Assembly (NCBI RefSeq): GCF_036014115.1
Contig: NZ_CP107913.1
Location: forward strand, 2,979,001 to 3,043,000
Direction of reading: 5' to 3'
DNA: 64,000 nucleotides
Source of the DNA: Streptomyces sp. NBC_00448
Lineage (GTDB): Bacteria > Actinomycetota > Actinomycetes > Streptomycetales > Streptomycetaceae
Positions 8,397 to 17,601 of the stretch are shown here, piece by piece. Each line of letters opens with the position of its first letter. Within the stretch, counting starts at the first letter, position 1. The notes under the pieces are model-generated. The model saw only the letters and a program-made list of their open reading frames with translations, searched no databases and was not told where the DNA came from. Position numbers and translations under genes: made by a program.

Positions 8397-10298
8397 TTGC
8401 GGACACCGCAGTTGACCGGGCCGGCGCAGCAGTGCCTGGTCCGGGTGCGTGGCCGGACGGCGGGCAGCGGGTTCCTGGCCGCGCCGGGCTACGTGGTCAC
8501 CTGCGCCCATGTCGCGGGCGAGCGGGGCGGACCGGTCACGGTGAGCTGGCAGGGCAGCGAGCTGGGCGGCTCGGTGCTGGCCGCCTCCGCGGCCCCGGCG
8601 CACGGCGGCCTGTGGCCGTATCCGGACCTGGCGATCGTGGCGCTCCAGGACCCGCCGGAGGGCCACCCCTGCGCCTGGTGGCACGACCAGATCCCGCTGG
8701 GCGGGCAGCAGTTGACCGCCATCGGCTACTCCGACAAGTACCGCGTCGAGCCCGAGATCGTCACCGCCGTCTTCGCGTACCAGGGCGACCAGTTCTTCGA
8801 CGGCGGGCTGATGTTCCGGCTGAAGCACGACGAGGTCACCCCCGGCATGTCGGGCGGCCCGGTGGTGAATCTGGGCACCCACGGCATCTGCGCGGTGGTC
8901 AAGGCCACCCGGATGGACAGCACCGACATGGGCGGTCTGGCCACCCCGGTCGGCGCGTTGCGCTGCCTGGACCCGACGGCGTACCGGGCGCTGGTCCGCG
9001 CCCATGACGCCTTCCACGCCACGGACGTACGGTGGCCCACCGCGCCGGCACCCGGGGGGACGCCGCTCGGGTGGCCGCGGCTGTCCCCGCGCGGGCACCG
9101 CACGCTGTTCGGCCTGCTGGCCGCCGTCCCTTCGCCCGAGCCGGGCGGCCTCCTGCCGGCCTTCCACGACGCGGCCGGCCGCTATGCCGCCGCACCCGCC
9201 CTTCCGCTGCACGAACACCGCGACGTCGTCAACGAGTTGGAGGCGCTCGGCGCGGCGGATCGACGCGTTCCCCGCGGCCTGCTGCACGCGGCGGCCGTCG
9301 CCCGTACGGCGTCCGGCGGCGCCGCCGAGAAGCTGCGGTGGTGGATCGACACGCAGGGTGACGTGCTGGGACTGGACGTCCAGGACCTGGCCCCCAGCCT
9401 GCCGGCCGCCGCCGCGCGGCCCGCCGTCCCGCGTTCGGTGATGGTCCGCCTCAAGCCCTCCGCGGTCGATCCGGCTCGCTACACGGTGGCGATGTGGCGG
9501 TACGAGGGTCCGGACGCCATCTCGCCCGCGGGCCACGAGTCGGACGCCCTCCCGCTCGTGGCCGCGCTGGAGCGGGCCCGGAGCATGCTGCCGGAGCAAC
9601 TCGCCCTCCTGGGCCGGTCGGGCGGTGACCCGGTGATGGTCGAACTGATCGTCCCCCAGGAGCTCATGGAGCAGGACTTCGACGAGTGGAAGCCCTGGAC
9701 CCGCAAGACCTGGTCCAGCCTCGGCCGCAAACACCCGGTGGTGCTGAGGGACTTGGAGCGGTTCGACGACGAGGAGTTGCGCCAGTACTGGCACAGCCGG
9801 TGGGACCGGTTCACCGCCGCGTCGGCGGCGGGACCGTCGATGGCACTGGCCTGCAACGACGAGTCGGACCAGGAGGTCCTCGAAGGGTGGATCGAGTCCG
9901 AGCCCGCGATGGCCGCGCTGGTGCTCGCCAGCTCGCTTCGGCACCCTTCCTCCGGCGCCGTCCTGGAGGTCGCGCTGGCCTCGGGGGTGCCGGTGATCCT
10001 CTGGCGCCGGTCCGACCTCCACGACTGCTCCGCCGCCGCGTACTCGGGCTGCCCGTCCCGGCTGCCCCGCGACTGTCCCGGCGGCGCCGGCGACCGGCGC
10101 TGCCCGGCCGAGACGTTCTTCACCAGGCTGCGCACGGACGTGGAGGTCACCCCGCCGAAGCAGTGGCCGGAGCGGGTACGGCAGTTGCGCGGGAGGGCCG
10201 CGGTCACCCCCGCGGGCGGACACCACGCCCAGGACCTCGTGCTCCTGTGGGACGACCCCGAGCGGCGGCTCCCCCACCCGCCGCTGCGCTACGCGTAG
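8397..10298 (+). CDS. trypsin-like protease with VMAP-C-like domain
   Basis: A 633-residue protein without a signal peptide, so an intracellular serine protease. Residues ~12-200 form a trypsin-like fold with an intact triad: His38 (VVTCAHV), Asp77 (YPDLAIVAL) and Ser152 (PGMSGGPVV). A helical middle (~270-330, NELEALGAADRRVPRG, AEKLRWWID) looks like an effector-associated adaptor. The C-terminal ~290 residues (MVRLKPSAVDPARYTVAMW, VMVELIVPQELM, GVPVILWRR) resemble VMAP-C, the vWA-MoxR-associated domain. The start appears to be TTG at 8397 and is uncertain. The AAA+ gene follows after 18 bases. Likely the proteolytic effector of the system; its substrate is unknown. Confidence 0.85.
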   Translation: MRTPQLTGPAQQCLVRVRGRTAGSGFLAAPGYVVTCAHVAGERGGPVTVSWQGSELGGSVLAASAAPAHGGLWPYPDLAIVALQDPPEGHPCAWWHDQIPLGGQQLTAIGYSDKYRVEPEIVTAVFAYQGDQFFDGGLMFRLKHDEVTPGMSGGPVVNLGTHGICAVVKATRMDSTDMGGLATPVGALRCLDPTAYRALVRAHDAFHATDVRWPTAPAPGGTPLGWPRLSPRGHRTLFGLLAAVPSPEPGGLLPAFHDAAGRYAAAPALPLHEHRDVVNELEALGAADRRVPRGLLHAAAVARTASGGAAEKLRWWIDTQGDVLGLDVQDLAPSLPAAAARPAVPRSVMVRLKPSAVDPARYTVAMWRYEGPDAISPAGHESDALPLVAALERARSMLPEQLALLGRSGGDPVMVELIVPQELMEQDFDEWKPWTRKTWSSLGRKHPVVLRDLERFDDEELRQYWHSRWDRFTAASAAGPSMALACNDESDQEVLEGWIESEPAMAALVLASSLRHPSSGAVLEVALASGVPVILWRRSDLHDCSAAAYSGCPSRLPRDCPGGAGDRRCPAETFFTRLRTDVEVTPPKQWPERVRQLRGRAAVTPAGGHHAQDLVLLWDDPERRLPHPPLRYA

Positions 10299-10316
10299 GA
10301 AGAGAAGAGCGATCCG

Positions 10317-11303
10317 ATGGACGACTGGCTGATCTACCGCGGCAGCGGCGAACCCCACGACGGCATCCAGGATCTGCCCGCACCGCCGCCCTGGCGCGCG
10401 TTCTACTCCGACCGGCCCACCGCCTTCGACCGGGACCACGCCTACGGCCTGTCCGACCGCTGGCCGCTGCGGGCCGTCGCCTACCAGGCCGACCCGAAGA
10501 CGGTCGAGATGGTCAACACCGCGCTGTACCTGCGCCGTCCCCTGCTGGTGACCGGCGACCCGGGCGTGGGAAAGTCCAGCCTGGCGTACGCGGTGGCCCA
10601 CGAGTTGCGGCTCGGCCCGGTACTGCGCTGGCCGATCACCAGCCGCAGCACCCTCAAGGACGGCCTCTACCGCTACGACGCCATCGGCCGGCTGGAGGAG
10701 GCCGACCGCACACCCGCGGCCACGCCGGTCGATGTCGGGCGGTACTTCCGGCTCGGTCCGCTCGGCACCGCGATGGCGCCCTACGCGCTTCCCCGGGTGC
10801 TGCTCGTGGACGAGATCGACAAGAGCGACATCGACCTTCCCAACGACCTCCTGGACGTGTTCGAGGAGGGCTTCTTCGAGATCCCCGAGCTGTCGCGGGT
10901 CGCCGACACGCTCACCGACGCGCAGGTCCGGCCGGCCGACGACGGCCGGCGGGTGGCGATCACCGCGGGTCAAGTGCGGTGCAGGGCATTCCCGTTCGTC
11001 GTGCTCACCAGCAACGGCGAGCGCGACTTCCCGCCCGCCTTCCTCCGGCGGTGCGTACGCCTGCACCTTCCGACGCCCTCGCCGGAGCGGCTGCGCGCCA
11101 TCGTGCACGCCCACCTGGGCGAGGCGGCGCCGCACGCCGAGCAGCTCATCTCGCTCTTCCTCGACCGGCGCAGCAAGGGCGAACTGGCCACCGACCAGCT
11201 GCTGCAGGCGGTGTACCTGGCGCGGCACGCGCAGGGCGACACGACCGACCGCGGCCATGTCGCCGATCTCGTCCTGCAGTTCCTCAACCAGGACCGCCTA
11301 TGA
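10317..11303 (+). CDS. MoxR-type AAA+ ATPase
   Basis: A 328-residue AAA+ ATPase. Walker A is GDPGVGKSS (residues 80-88), Walker B is VLLVDEIDKS (161-170), sensor 1 is FVVLTSNGERDF, and an arginine-finger region LRRCVRLHLP follows, typical of the MoxR branch. MoxR ATPases remodel partner complexes, often with vWA-domain proteins. Here it sits between the protease and the giant kinase gene, and its TGA overlaps the next ATG (ATGA). It is probably the ATP-driven switch of this operon. Confidence 0.92.
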   Translation: MDDWLIYRGSGEPHDGIQDLPAPPPWRAFYSDRPTAFDRDHAYGLSDRWPLRAVAYQADPKTVEMVNTALYLRRPLLVTGDPGVGKSSLAYAVAHELRLGPVLRWPITSRSTLKDGLYRYDAIGRLEEADRTPAATPVDVGRYFRLGPLGTAMAPYALPRVLLVDEIDKSDIDLPNDLLDVFEEGFFEIPELSRVADTLTDAQVRPADDGRRVAITAGQVRCRAFPFVVLTSNGERDFPPAFLRRCVRLHLPTPSPERLRAIVHAHLGEAAPHAEQLISLFLDRRSKGELATDQLLQAVYLARHAQGDTTDRGHVADLVLQFLNQDRL

Positions 11304-14300
11304 GCGTGGACGCGTTCCGGTCCGTGCTGGCCGGACTCGGACCAGGGCCCGGCCTCGGACCCGGACCGGGTCTCGGACCCGGCGCGGACGACCCCACACC
11401 GCGGGAGATCGCCGAGATCCTCTGGCTCGCCACGCGACTGCCCGCCGGCGCCTCCGCGTCCGCGGCCGACGAGGAGCCGGAGGAGCTCCCGCCCGCAGCG
11501 CTCGACGAAACCGTCGACACCGGCCCCGCGCTCCCGGACGAGCGGTCGCCCGCGGTCGGCGAACCCGCGATCCCGCTGCACGCCCCGGGCACCGCCCCGT
11601 TCCCGGGCGGCGCCCGCCGGCGGCCGGCCAGTCCGGTACGGCTGTCCGCCGCCCCGCCGCTGCCCCATCAACTCGAACTGCTGCGCGCCCTGCGGCCGCT
11701 CAAGCGGCGGGTGCCGTCACGGCAGGGCGGCGACCTCGACGAGGAAGCCACCGTCGACGCCTTGGCGCAGCGGCCCGCCCGGCACCGCGGGGCCGCGCGG
11801 CTGCCGGTGCTGCGGCCCGCGCCGGAGCGCTGGCTCGACGCGGTCCTCGTGGTGGACGGCCACCCGACCAGCCTGCTGCTCTGGGCTCCCCTCGCCCGCC
11901 AAGTGCACCGCCTGCTGCTCCAGTTGGGGGCCTTCAGGACCGTACGGGTGCGCTACCTGCAGGCCGGGCGCGACGGCTCACCGGGATTGAGCGCGCGGCC
12001 GGCGCCGCCGTCGGACCGGCTGCGGGCCACCTCGGAACTGCACGACCCGTCCGGCCGCAGGCTGGTGCTGGTCCTCACCGACGCGGTGGCACCCGGCTGG
12101 CAGGACCCCGCGGTACGGCACACGATGCGGCGGTGGGCGGCGGCCGGACCCCTCGCCGTCCTCCAGGCGCTGCCGGAACGGCTGTGGAGCCGTACGGCGC
12201 TGCCGGCCGTTCCCGCCCGGCTGCGGCGCGCGCCCCTCTCGGCGGCCAACACCGATCTGGCGTACACCGGGCGGCGGCGCGGCAGCCGGGAACTCCCGGA
12301 CGGCAGCATCCCCGTTCCGGTCCTGGAGTTGAGCCCCGCGTGGCTCGGGCCCTGGGCCGAGTTGCTGGCCGGCCCCGGCTCCCGCAGCGCCAACACCGCG
12401 GTCGCGCTGCTGTCCGCCGACCCCGAACCGCCGCGGTCCCGCGACGATCCGCGAACGCCGGACCGGCGCCTGCGGGACTTCCACGCGACCGCCACGCCGG
12501 AGGCGTTCCGGCTGCTGGCCTGCCTGTCGGCCGTGCCGCTCAGCGTGTCCATCATGCGGGTCGTGCAGGCGGCCATGATCCCGGGAAGCCCGCCGACGGT
12601 ACTGGCCGAGGTCCTGTTCAGCGGCCTGGTCGTCCCGGAGCCGACCGGCCGCCCCACCGCGCCGGAGGACATCCCCCACGGCTTCCTTCCCGGCGTGCGC
12701 GCCACCCTGCTCGGGTCGTTGCGCGGCCACGAGACGGACCAGGTCATCCGTGCGGTGTCCCGGTTCATCGAGCGCCAGGCGCCACGAGCGGCCGGACGGG
12801 TCCCGGGTCTGCTGCCCGATCCCGCCGGCGGTGCGGAGCTGCCCGCCGACGGGATTCCCTGGGCGCTGCTGCGGCAGGAGGCGCTGGTCCGGGCCGGGCT
12901 GGCGAGCCCGCCTCCTCGGGTCCGGGCCTCGGCCGACGGCCTCGCGCACCCCGACGCCCCCGCCGCGCCTGCCTCCCCCGCGACCCCGGGCAGCCGCACT
13001 GCTCCGAGGCTCCCGGGCCTCCCGACCGGTCCGGCCGCCCCGGCCGGCCCGACCAGCCCGGCCGACCCGGCGGCCGGCCGGACCGCCAGAAGCGGCCGGG
13101 CCGCACCCGGCACCCCCGGCACCTCGCGCACGGTCGGCCCGTACCGGCTCGTCCGCTTCGTCAGCTCGGCGGACTTCTCCGACGTCCACCTGGGGGAGGA
13201 CGCCGAGGGCAGGCAGGCCCTGGTCAAGGATCTGCCGCGGGATTTCAGCCCCGGCCCCGAGATGCTCGGCGCCCTTCTGCGCGTCGAGGCGGAGGCGCTG
13301 CGCCGGATGGACGGCCGGCAGGCACCGTCGTTCCTCGGCATCGACCCGGAGACTCCGCCGTCCTGGCTGGCGATGCAGTACGTCACCTCGGCGTCGGGCG
13401 GCGCGGCGGCGAACCTCATCCGCGCCCCTTGGCAGCACGCCCGCCCCGCGGACGACTTCCGCTCCCTGGCCGGACTGGCCCGCGAGCTGGCCACGGCACT
13501 CGACCGGGCCCACGCCGCGGGCATCGTCCACGGCAACCTCTCACCGCACGCCGTCCTGGCCGTCCCCGGCTCGGTGGTCCTCATCAGCTGGGTCTACGCC
13601 CAGTTCGACGGACGCGTCCACCCGTATCCGCAGTACCGCTCCCGCGCCACCGGCCCCCTGCCGCCCGAGGGGTACTCGACGATCGAGCCGCTGGACCCGT
13701 CCTTCGACATCCACGGCCTGGGGACGACCCTGGTCTACGAGGTGACGCACGATCCCCGCTCCCTGTCCCGGCTGCCGCGGCACCTGGGCGACCTGCGCAC
13801 GCTGATCGAGCGCTGCCTGGACCCCGACCCGCGCCGGCGGCCCACGGCTCGCCGGTTCCTCGACGACCTGGCGGACATCGCGCCGCCGGGCGCCCCTCCA
13901 CCCGCGGTGCCCCTTTCCTGGGCGGCCCAAGGCCCGCAGACCGCGCAGGAGTTCCCCGCGATGCCGGCGGTCCCTGCCGTGGGACCCGCCCCGCCCGCCC
14001 TGATCCAGGGCCGCTACCGGCTGCGCCGGCTGATCGGGCGCGGCGGGATGAGCGAGGTGTGGCGTGCGGAGGACGAGTCACTGGCCCGCCGGGTGGCGGT
14101 CAAGTGCCTGCGGCTGCCGGGTCGTTCCGGCGGTGCTGGGCTCACCCGCGCCATCCAGGAACGCTTCCGGCGCGAGGCGCGGGTGGCGGCGGCGCTCCAG
14201 CACCGCGGCATCACCGTCGTGCACGACTTCGGCGAGCACGACGGCGTGCTGTTCCTGGTGATGGAACTGCTCGACGGCCGCAACCTGCGCCAGGTGCTCG

Positions 14301-16066
14301 CCCAGTCCGGCGGCCGCCTGCTGCAGATCCCCGAACTCATCGACATCGCATTGCAGTTGGCGTCCGCACTGGCCTACGCCCACGAGCGCGGCGTCGTGCA
14401 CCGGGACCTGAAACCGACCAACATCATGCGCCTCGGCGACGGAACCGTGAAGGTCTGCGACTTCGGCATCGCCCGGCTCGGCGACGACAGCTTCTCCTCC
14501 CGCCTCACCGGCACCGGTGTCGCCCTGGGCGCCGCGCACTACATGTCCCCCGAGCAGATCAACGCCTCCGTCGTCGACCAGCGCAGCGACCTGTACGCGC
14601 TGGGCTGCGTGCTGTACGAACTCGCCACCGGGAAGCCGCCGTTCGACCTCGGCGACGCCTGGTCCATCCTGGTCGCGCACCGCGACCACATCCCCGAGCC
14701 GCCGCGCGCACGGCGCCCCGACCTGCCGGTGGAGCTGGAACGCCTCATCCTGGACCTGCTCGCCAAGGACCCCGCGGACCGCCCGCAGCAGGCCGCCGAG
14801 GTGACCGCGCGCCTCACGGCGAGGCCGCAACAGGCCGCCGCTCCCCAGCAGCAAGCGTGGCATCCTTCCGCACCAGGTCCGGGCCCTGTCCCCGCCCCTG
14901 CCCCCGCGGACGTACCGTCCCCGTCCGGCCAGGACGACGGCCTCTCCGCGCTGGCCGCCCGCCAGGCCGCGGCCGACAGCCTCGGCCAACTCGGGCTCTG
15001 GACCGAGGCCTACGACCTGCACCTCTCGGTCGCCGCCGAACGCGAGCGCATCCAGGGCCCCGAGCACCCCGACACCCTGGCCGGCCGGCACGAAGCGGCC
15101 TACTGGCTGACCCGACTCGGCCGGGCCGAGGAGGCGTTGCCGCTGCACACCCAGGTGGCCGAGGTCCGCGGCCGCGTGCTCGGCCCCGACCACCCCGACA
15201 CGCTCGCCGCCCGCCACGAGACCGCGTACGCGCTCAGCGTGCTCGGCCGCCATGGGGAGGCCCGCCGGGAGTTCGCCGCGGTGCTCGACGCCCGCGAGCG
15301 CACCGTCGGCCCCGACCACCCCGACACGCTGCGGTGCAAGCACAACCTCGCCTACAACCTGGCCCAGTTGGGCCGTACGGAGGATGCGTACACCGCCACG
15401 GTGGAGGTCGCCGACGCCCGGTCGCGGGTGCTGGGCGCCGAGCACCCCGACACGCTCGGCACCCGCTACGAGGTCGCGTTCCTGCTCGGTCAGGACGGAC
15501 GCTGGGAGGAGGCGCTGGAGGTCTACCGCGAGGTCGCCGACGCCCGGGAACGGACACTCGGCCCCGACCACCCCGACACCCTCGCCGCTCGCTACGAGAT
15601 CGGGATCTGCCTGATCCGCCTGGCCCGCAACGCGGAGGCACTCGCGGTCCTTCGGGAACTGGTGGCGAGCCGTACCCGCAGCTCGGGGGCCGCGGACCGT
15701 GAGACCCTTCGGGCCCGGCAGGCACTCGGTGTCAGCCTCGGCCGCCTCGGCCGCTGGGAGGAAGCGCTGGCCGTGGCACGCGAGGTGGCCGTGGCACGCG
15801 AGCACGGACTCGGCCCCGACGACGAGGACACCCTCGACAGCAAGCGGGAGGTCGCCGTCTGCCTGGGCTGGCTCGGGCGCTGGCGCGAGGCGCTGGTCGT
15901 CTACCGCGAGGTCGCCGGCGCGCGCGAACGGGTACTCGGCCGCGACCACCCCGACACCCTCAGCAGCCGCCACGACGAGGCACGTTGCCTGGAGCACCTC
16001 GGTCGTATCGAGGAGGCGCAGGCCCTCTACCGGCGCACGGGCGGGCCGGCGCAGACGTCGGACTGA
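11300..16066 (+). CDS. SAV_2336-type / pseudokinase / Ser-Thr kinase / TPR giant protein
   Basis: A 1588-residue multidomain protein. After a Gly-Pro-Leu repeat (residues ~15-29), residues ~115-535 match SAV_2336-type N-terminal regions; AVLVVDGHPTSLLLW and RLVLVLTDAVAPGW suggest a degenerate vWA-like fold. Residues ~612-870 are a kinase fold that has lost its catalytic motif (HGN at 744-746 instead of HRD, no DFG). Residues ~902-1170 are an apparently active Hanks-type kinase: GRGGMSEVW loop, Lys935, HRDLKP with Asp1036, DFG at 1054. Residues ~1215-1588 hold about nine 42-residue TPR-like units marked by HPDTL. No membrane helix is seen. The start overlaps the AAA+ stop. It probably senses and relays a signal to the MoxR-protease pair. 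Confidence 0.88.
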   Translation: MSVDAFRSVLAGLGPGPGLGPGPGLGPGADDPTPREIAEILWLATRLPAGASASAADEEPEELPPAALDETVDTGPALPDERSPAVGEPAIPLHAPGTAPFPGGARRRPASPVRLSAAPPLPHQLELLRALRPLKRRVPSRQGGDLDEEATVDALAQRPARHRGAARLPVLRPAPERWLDAVLVVDGHPTSLLLWAPLARQVHRLLLQLGAFRTVRVRYLQAGRDGSPGLSARPAPPSDRLRATSELHDPSGRRLVLVLTDAVAPGWQDPAVRHTMRRWAAAGPLAVLQALPERLWSRTALPAVPARLRRAPLSAANTDLAYTGRRRGSRELPDGSIPVPVLELSPAWLGPWAELLAGPGSRSANTAVALLSADPEPPRSRDDPRTPDRRLRDFHATATPEAFRLLACLSAVPLSVSIMRVVQAAMIPGSPPTVLAEVLFSGLVVPEPTGRPTAPEDIPHGFLPGVRATLLGSLRGHETDQVIRAVSRFIERQAPRAAGRVPGLLPDPAGGAELPADGIPWALLRQEALVRAGLASPPPRVRASADGLAHPDAPAAPASPATPGSRTAPRLPGLPTGPAAPAGPTSPADPAAGRTARSGRAAPGTPGTSRTVGPYRLVRFVSSADFSDVHLGEDAEGRQALVKDLPRDFSPGPEMLGALLRVEAEALRRMDGRQAPSFLGIDPETPPSWLAMQYVTSASGGAAANLIRAPWQHARPADDFRSLAGLARELATALDRAHAAGIVHGNLSPHAVLAVPGSVVLISWVYAQFDGRVHPYPQYRSRATGPLPPEGYSTIEPLDPSFDIHGLGTTLVYEVTHDPRSLSRLPRHLGDLRTLIERCLDPDPRRRPTARRFLDDLADIAPPGAPPPAVPLSWAAQGPQTAQEFPAMPAVPAVGPAPPALIQGRYRLRRLIGRGGMSEVWRAEDESLARRVAVKCLRLPGRSGGAGLTRAIQERFRREARVAAALQHRGITVVHDFGEHDGVLFLVMELLDGRNLRQVLAQSGGRLLQIPELIDIALQLASALAYAHERGVVHRDLKPTNIMRLGDGTVKVCDFGIARLGDDSFSSRLTGTGVALGAAHYMSPEQINASVVDQRSDLYALGCVLYELATGKPPFDLGDAWSILVAHRDHIPEPPRARRPDLPVELERLILDLLAKDPADRPQQAAEVTARLTARPQQAAAPQQQAWHPSAPGPGPVPAPAPADVPSPSGQDDGLSALAARQAAADSLGQLGLWTEAYDLHLSVAAERERIQGPEHPDTLAGRHEAAYWLTRLGRAEEALPLHTQVAEVRGRVLGPDHPDTLAARHETAYALSVLGRHGEARREFAAVLDARERTVGPDHPDTLRCKHNLAYNLAQLGRTEDAYTATVEVADARSRVLGAEHPDTLGTRYEVAFLLGQDGRWEEALEVYREVADARERTLGPDHPDTLAARYEIGICLIRLARNAEALAVLRELVASRTRSSGAADRETLRARQALGVSLGRLGRWEEALAVAREVAVAREHGLGPDDEDTLDSKREVAVCLGWLGRWREALVVYREVAGARERVLGRDHPDTLSSRHDEARCLEHLGRIEEAQALYRRTGGPAQTSD

Positions 16067-16097
16067 CCTGGCAGTCAGGCGCGGGCGCAGCGGACGG

Positions 16098-16730
16098 TCA
16101 CCCGTTGGCTGAGCGGGCGCGGCGGCGCCGGATCACGACCTCGGCCACGGCGAGGTCGACGATCCAACCGAGGGTCTGGCCGACGGGGACGAGGTCGTGC
16201 GCCTCGTCGCCGAAGGAGGCGCGCTCGGCCGGTCCGCGGAACGGGAGTTGGGCCGGCAGGAGCAAGGGCACGACCACGCGGGCGGTGACGGCGAGGAAGG
16301 TGAACGCGTAGTTGCGCGCCATCCAGGACCGGTGCGCCTCGAAGTCCCGCCGGCGGGCGGCCCGGAGCGCGAGGTGGCCGGTGGCCAGCCAGCCGGCCGC
16401 GGCCATGGTCAGCCCGACCTGGGTGAGCAGGCGGCCGGAGAGCAGCGCCACCGGGATCGCGGCCAGCGCGGCCGGCAGCACACCGGCGAGGAGGTAGCCG
16501 CGGCCGATCGCGCGGTGCGCCGGCCGGCGCGCCCGGATCGCCGGGATGAAACTGCAACGGCCCGAGGACCAGCGCGACCAGGGCGGCGAAGATGTGCACG
16601 ACCAGCACGTACCAGTGCAGGTGGCCGGTGATGTCGAGCCGCCCGCTGCCGATGTGGAACGTCACGTAGGGGCTGACCAGGCCCGCGCCGGCGGCGGTCG
16701 CGACGACGAACAGGGCCCAGGCCCGGCGGT
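16098..16730 (-). pseudogene. frameshifted DUF2306-type membrane protein
   Basis: Two overlapping minus-strand frames together make one DUF2306-like multi-helix membrane protein. The first gives RAWALFVVATAAGAGLVSPYV (decodable from ~16725) and LHWYVLVVHIFAALVALVLGPLQF. The second continues IPAIRARRPAHRAIGRGYLL through to a stop at 16098. The switch falls at about 16548-16552, where removing one T from CAGTTTCATCC would restore a continuous frame. I see no convincing start codon for the N-terminal part. It could be a genuine decaying gene or one sequencing indel. Upstream, 16731-17138 holds no gene I can support. Confidence 0.65.
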
Positions 16731-17138
16731 GGGCGGCGGCGCGACGGCGATCACGACCGCCGTCACGGCGTCGCCCAGCAGCGATCCGCTGATCCTCGTA
16801 CGGTCCGCGCTCCCCTGCCGCCGGCTTCCGATCGGTACCGCGACCACCCGCGCCGTCTCCTCTCCCCCGCCCCGGTGTCCCCGCCCCGTTGCCCCCAACC
16901 TGCTCAACTCGGTCCGGGCGGAGCCGGGCCGCGTCCGCCCCAGGGCGGCATCCGCACTACGCGGATCGGAGTACGCCCCCGATCACGTCCTGGAGTACGC
17001 CCCGGAGTACGCGGGGCCGCCCACCGCCCGGCCGATGTCACAGATCGGGTCGCCCGCCGGTCGTTCAAGGCAGCGGCACTCCGCGACGGAGTGCCCGGCA
17101 ACCTCATCGCCCGGCTCCCAGCACAGAACGGAGAGAAC

Positions 17139-17495
17139 GTGTTCGCCGCTTACGTCACGGTCACCATCCTCGGTGTGGTCTTCAACGGCGCCGCCGCCGT
17201 CACCTACCTGATCGGCCACGAATACCCCAAGACCCAGGCGGACATGAAGGGGATAGCCCGCAAGTGGGTGCCGGTGCTGGGCATGTTGCTGGCGGCGGGC
17301 ACCGTGGGGCTGGCGGCCGGGTTCGCCGTGCCACTGCTGGGGACCCTCGCCGCCTGCGGCCTCGTGCTGTACTTCATCGGCGCGATCTTCGCCCATCTGC
17401 GGGTGGGCTCGCGGAACATCGTGGGCGGGATCGTCTTCCTCGCCACGGCGGTGGCCGCCTTGACCCTCGGCCTGGCCGACCACGGACCCTGGTGA
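17139..17495 (+). CDS. DoxX-like small membrane protein
   Basis: A 118-residue integral membrane protein with four predicted helices: VFAAYVTVTILGVVFNGAAAVTYL, the segment around VPVLGMLLAAGTVGLAAGF, LAACGLVLYFIGAIFAHL, and IVFLATAVAALTLGL. Size and topology fit the DoxX-like family. The GTG at 17139 is preceded by ACGGAGAGAA. It stands alone; a tandem repeat begins 14 bases after the stop. Confidence 0.75.
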   Translation: MFAAYVTVTILGVVFNGAAAVTYLIGHEYPKTQADMKGIARKWVPVLGMLLAAGTVGLAAGFAVPLLGTLAACGLVLYFIGAIFAHLRVGSRNIVGGIVFLATAVAALTLGLADHGPW

Positions 17496-17508
17496 CCGGG
17501 GAGCCACG

Positions 17509-17574
17509 CCCTGCGCGTGCCCTGCGCGTGCCCTGCGCGTGCCCTGCGCGTGCCCTGCGCGTGCCCCGCGCGCG
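17509..17574 (+). repeat. 11-bp tandem repeat, five perfect copies plus one degenerate
   Basis: The unit CCCTGCGCGTG occurs five times head to tail (17509-17519, 17520-17530, 17531-17541, 17542-17552, 17553-17563), followed by a degenerate copy CCCCGCGCGCG. It lies between the DoxX-like gene and the convergent MmyB-type regulator. The unit length is not a multiple of three, so it is not coding. Confidence 0.9.
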
Positions 17575-17601
17575 CCCGGCCGTGGGCGGACGCCGTCCCG
17601 G

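Noticed and set aside
8307..11258. 983-codon minus-strand open frame antisense to the protease and AAA+ genes
   Set aside because: Antisense shadow; no start context and no motif.
9686..11299. Long upstream extension of the giant kinase gene's frame (open from 9686)
   Set aside because: This part overlaps the protease and AAA+ genes in another frame and reads as Arg/Gly/Pro-rich shadow sequence. The ATG at 11300 overlaps the preceding stop and begins a sensible protein.
10732..15702. 1656-codon plus-strand open frame
   Set aside because: Arg/Pro/Gly-rich shadow of the kinase gene in the wrong frame; no motifs, and third-position GC bias belongs to the other frame.
17509..17574. CRISPR-like array
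   Set aside because: Units are only 11 bp and directly adjacent with no spacers.
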